This document shows, piece by piece, positions 36,655 to 38,943 of a stretch of 38,943 nt of DNA (position 1 is the first letter of the stretch; each line of letters starts with the position of its first letter). The position numbers and the translations under genes are program-made. Under the pieces are notes generated by a model. The model did no database searches. It was not told the origin of the DNA and worked only from the letters and a program-made list of their open reading frames with translations. Origin of the DNA: a virus; IMG/VR virus record IMGVR_UViG_3300047185_000016, positions 1-38,943 of that record. One strand, given 5' to 3'.

Positions 36655-38943
36655 CTATGACATCCGCCGTTCGGCGGCAGTGAGTGATCGATCTCCCAAA
36701 CTGAGCTTGATCGCGCGTGGCCTCGGGTTGACCTCCGACTGCGGCTGCGCCTGGTACGCCTTCTGAACGCTCTGCATGAGCCGGCGATCAACATCGGTGC
36801 CTCCCAGCAAGAGTACGAGCGAGCGTCGAGCCGAGTAGGAAAGTTTCGGATTCGGTCCCAGACTGGCCACCCGATCGATCAGCGATTGCTGGATCTTCTG
36901 GTAGAGCTCGGGATGGACGACCTTCACGGCCTGTACTGCCTTGGCGTTGAGCCTGCCCCGCTTCGCGTCGGAGAGAATCGTCATCGGCTTCGACACGGCC
37001 CGCCACTGCGCCGCGAAGTCCACGCGCTCTTGGACCGTCGTCTTGCGCTTCGGACCGAACGGATTGATGCCTTGTGGCCGCGCCTGCTGGGAGAGGTACT
37101 GCACCGCCCGGCTCATGGTGCCCTGCATAGCTGAAGAGGTCATCGGAGCATCGGATTGCATGTCCTGGGTCGCGCGTGCCGCCTGCGCAATCATGCCCTC
37201 GGGATTGCTCGCGAGTGCTGTGATGCGCTCGACGCGCCGCTCGTGCTGGCGCTCGGATGGCACCTTCCAAGTGCTCGACGCGGCGCCGCGGACCATGAGC
37301 CGTCGCGCGCTCTCGGCGGTACCCTGCACGGCCCGCGTCCCCTGGAGGCGGACGAGCGCCCTCGCCGCGCCGTCGATCCGGGCCGTGACCTTCTTCCCCG
37401 CCTTCTCCAGCACGACTAGGGAATGGACCGCCGTGGGAACCTCTACCCTTGCCCCGAAGGCCATCTTGCCGATCGCGAGCGCCGCCTTGCCCTCCTCGGT
37501 CGAGGCAATGGCCTTCAGGCCCGCCAATCCAGCGGCAATCGGGGCTACACCTGGAATGCCGAGCCGGCTGGCTCCATACGCGATCATCCCGAGCCCGGTG
37601 ATGTCTCGGCCGAGTCCGCCCGTGGGCGTAGCGACCGTCACCTCGCCCGCCTGACTGACGGGAGCTGCGCCGTACGACCCGTAGATCATCCGCTTGTCGG
37701 TGCCCTGCCGGAGCTGCGTGATCGCCGTGACATCTTCCGCCTGCTTGGTCAGCTCCTCATGCTTGGCGAGGAGGTCCAGAAAGTCGCTCTTGTTGACCGC
37801 TTTGACTGTTAGGTCATGTTGTGAATCGTCAATCGCATTGACCAGATTGCGCGATGCGTCGCGGAAGTCTTGGAGTATCTCGCTCCTGATCGCGCCCCGC
37901 TTGTCGTTTGTCTGGTTTAGGAAGGTGTTGACCTTCGTGACGTTCGGTTGAAGCTCCACTCCGCCCCTCACCTCGACGCGCTCAAGCAGACCATGCTTGC
38001 CCTTCATCCGCTTCAGCACGGAGGCATAGTCGGCCTGCGCCTGATCGAGTGCGGATTGCCGAGCGGCCTGCTGGCCCCACACTTGCGGATCTCGAAGGTA
38101 CTCGTTCAGATCGCGACGTAGTCCTCTCAGTTCCTTGACCGAGTTACGCTCGGTAAACGTGAGATCATCGAGTTTCTTGTAGGGAATCATGTCGTCAATC
38201 TGCTGACGAGCGCCCCGAAGCCGCTGGTACAAATCGGCCGCACCAGTGGGCTTAGTGAACGGTACGTGCGTCATGTCCCGCGCAATGCCTTCTTGCAGAA
38301 GCTCGAGTTGTCGGGCGTGCCCCTGACTGAACATGTCGACTTCGGATCGCATCTTAGCGACCGAGTCCCCGATCTTTTGTTGCCACCCCTGAAGGCCGGC
38401 CTGTTGCTCTACTGTCTGTGCCCCGGGCAAGAGCTTCTCGATCTCGACGGGCCGGACAGACCGATTGAACTCCTTGTTGACCGCCTCGATTGTCTTAATC
38501 TGCGTTCCTAGGTTGTCCGCGAAGTCGGAGAAGATCTTGTTCCGGAGCTCGGGATCTCGGATCACCTTGTCCCAGTTAGTGAGCAGTCGATCCGCAGTCT
38601 CGACACTTCCGACGCTTTGCAGCTTCGCACTTATCCCAGGGTCAACAGCCTCCATCTCGGCAAGCCGTGCCCGGTTTGCCAACATCCAATCGGTCATCTC
38701 CCCGGGGGCCTGCTCCCGAATGACTGCCTCGGCTTTGCCGGCGATCTTGCCCGCGCCCCACTCCAACCCCTGCCGCGCCTTGGTCAGGGCGACCTTCAGG
38801 CCCTGACCGCCAGCCGAGAGGCCGAATCCCGCTCCGAATCCCAGCGCTGCGCCAAGCCCCACGTTCTGCATGAGGGCCGAGGCCGAAAAGCCGGGATCTC
38901 CCAGGGCCTCCTCATGGATGGATTGCCCGAGCCCGTAGAGCGC
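36655..38943 (-). CDS. Internal virion (ejection-type) protein, C-terminal part, cut by window end
   Basis: The frame is open to the window edge: it begins ALYGLGQSIHEEALGDPGFS in register with base 38943 and gives 762 residues before TAG at 36655. Seen: a Gly-rich membrane-like segment GLGAALGFGAGFGLSAGG near its start, long helical regions (RLLTNWDKVIRDPELRNKIF), and a C-terminal FAAQWRAVSKPMTILSDAKR region typical of podoviral internal core proteins. Its N-terminal part is the frame at 1-500. Proteins of this family usually have a short stretch before ALYG that is not seen at either edge, which fits bases missing at the joint. Confidence 0.75.
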   Translation of the reverse strand, partial: ALYGLGQSIHEEALGDPGFSASALMQNVGLGAALGFGAGFGLSAGGQGLKVALTKARQGLEWGAGKIAGKAEAVIREQAPGEMTDWMLANRARLAEMEAVDPGISAKLQSVGSVETADRLLTNWDKVIRDPELRNKIFSDFADNLGTQIKTIEAVNKEFNRSVRPVEIEKLLPGAQTVEQQAGLQGWQQKIGDSVAKMRSEVDMFSQGHARQLELLQEGIARDMTHVPFTKPTGAADLYQRLRGARQQIDDMIPYKKLDDLTFTERNSVKELRGLRRDLNEYLRDPQVWGQQAARQSALDQAQADYASVLKRMKGKHGLLERVEVRGGVELQPNVTKVNTFLNQTNDKRGAIRSEILQDFRDASRNLVNAIDDSQHDLTVKAVNKSDFLDLLAKHEELTKQAEDVTAITQLRQGTDKRMIYGSYGAAPVSQAGEVTVATPTGGLGRDITGLGMIAYGASRLGIPGVAPIAAGLAGLKAIASTEEGKAALAIGKMAFGARVEVPTAVHSLVVLEKAGKKVTARIDGAARALVRLQGTRAVQGTAESARRLMVRGAASSTWKVPSERQHERRVERITALASNPEGMIAQAARATQDMQSDAPMTSSAMQGTMSRAVQYLSQQARPQGINPFGPKRKTTVQERVDFAAQWRAVSKPMTILSDAKRGRLNAKAVQAVKVVHPELYQKIQQSLIDRVASLGPNPKLSYSARRSLVLLLGGTDVDRRLMQSVQKAYQAQPQSEVNPRPRAIKLSLGDRSLTAAERRMS

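Noticed and set aside
36804-36824. A fourth copy of the intergenic motif (AAGAGTACGAGCGAG)
   Set aside because: It lies within a coding region, has only a partial match and no position relative to a start codon.
1-38943. Terminal repeats at the window ends
   Set aside because: The first and last bases do not match each other, so no direct terminal redundancy is visible.

Overview
The window looks like an almost complete genome of a temperate, short-tailed (podovirus-like) phage of a GC-rich bacterium, not a piece of bacterial chromosome. The head genes (small and large terminase, portal, scaffold, coat), a nozzle-like tail protein, internal virion proteins, a tail fibre, a lysis cassette, a tyrosine integrase with a tRNA-like attachment site and a divergent repressor/Cro switch are all present, with no bacterial housekeeping gene. 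The host is probably Gram-negative (two lipoprotein signals, a spanin-like lysis cassette); a deltaproteobacterial/myxobacterial host is possible but not shown.

The two ends belong to the same gene. An internal virion protein starts at 500 and runs off the left end on the minus strand, and its remainder enters at 38943 and stops at 36655. The map is therefore circular (or circularly permuted), opened inside this gene. The two parts are out of frame by one base if joined directly, so a few bases are probably missing at the joint.

Two divergent transcription units leave the switch at about 21.04-21.13 kb. The leftward unit (minus strand) begins with a Cro-like gene and continues through small Cys-rich proteins, a replication-initiator-like protein, a RusA resolvase, a sigma-region-2-like protein and a GNAT acetyltransferase. 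It then runs through terS, terL, portal, scaffold, coat, tail and internal proteins, crosses the window joint, and ends with a tail fibre and lysis genes at 30836. The rightward unit (plus strand) starts with the repressor, then about a dozen tightly overlapping small genes, a DNA-binding recombination-type protein, an excisionase-like protein and the integrase at 27819, followed by attP at about 28.0 kb. Beyond attP, a consensus promoter at 28.6 kb drives small genes separated by GC-rich hairpins, an HNH/AP2 endonuclease and a winged-helix-like protein. The units meet stop to stop at 30835/30836.

The clearest regulatory structure is a set of three near-identical operators (TTCACAGGYGTGC) lying in or beside the switch promoters, with several start codons 6-8 bases after a -10 box, which suggests leaderless mRNAs. 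Less expected are an 18-base noncoding motif found between genes three times in the late operon, a single-gene lipoprotein moron inserted against the virion operon, a run of four hairpins at 29.48-29.57 kb, two paralogous HNH/AP2 genes (one inside the virion operon), and a coding-like frame that runs straight through attP. Functions are assigned from sequence patterns alone; many small genes remain unidentified.
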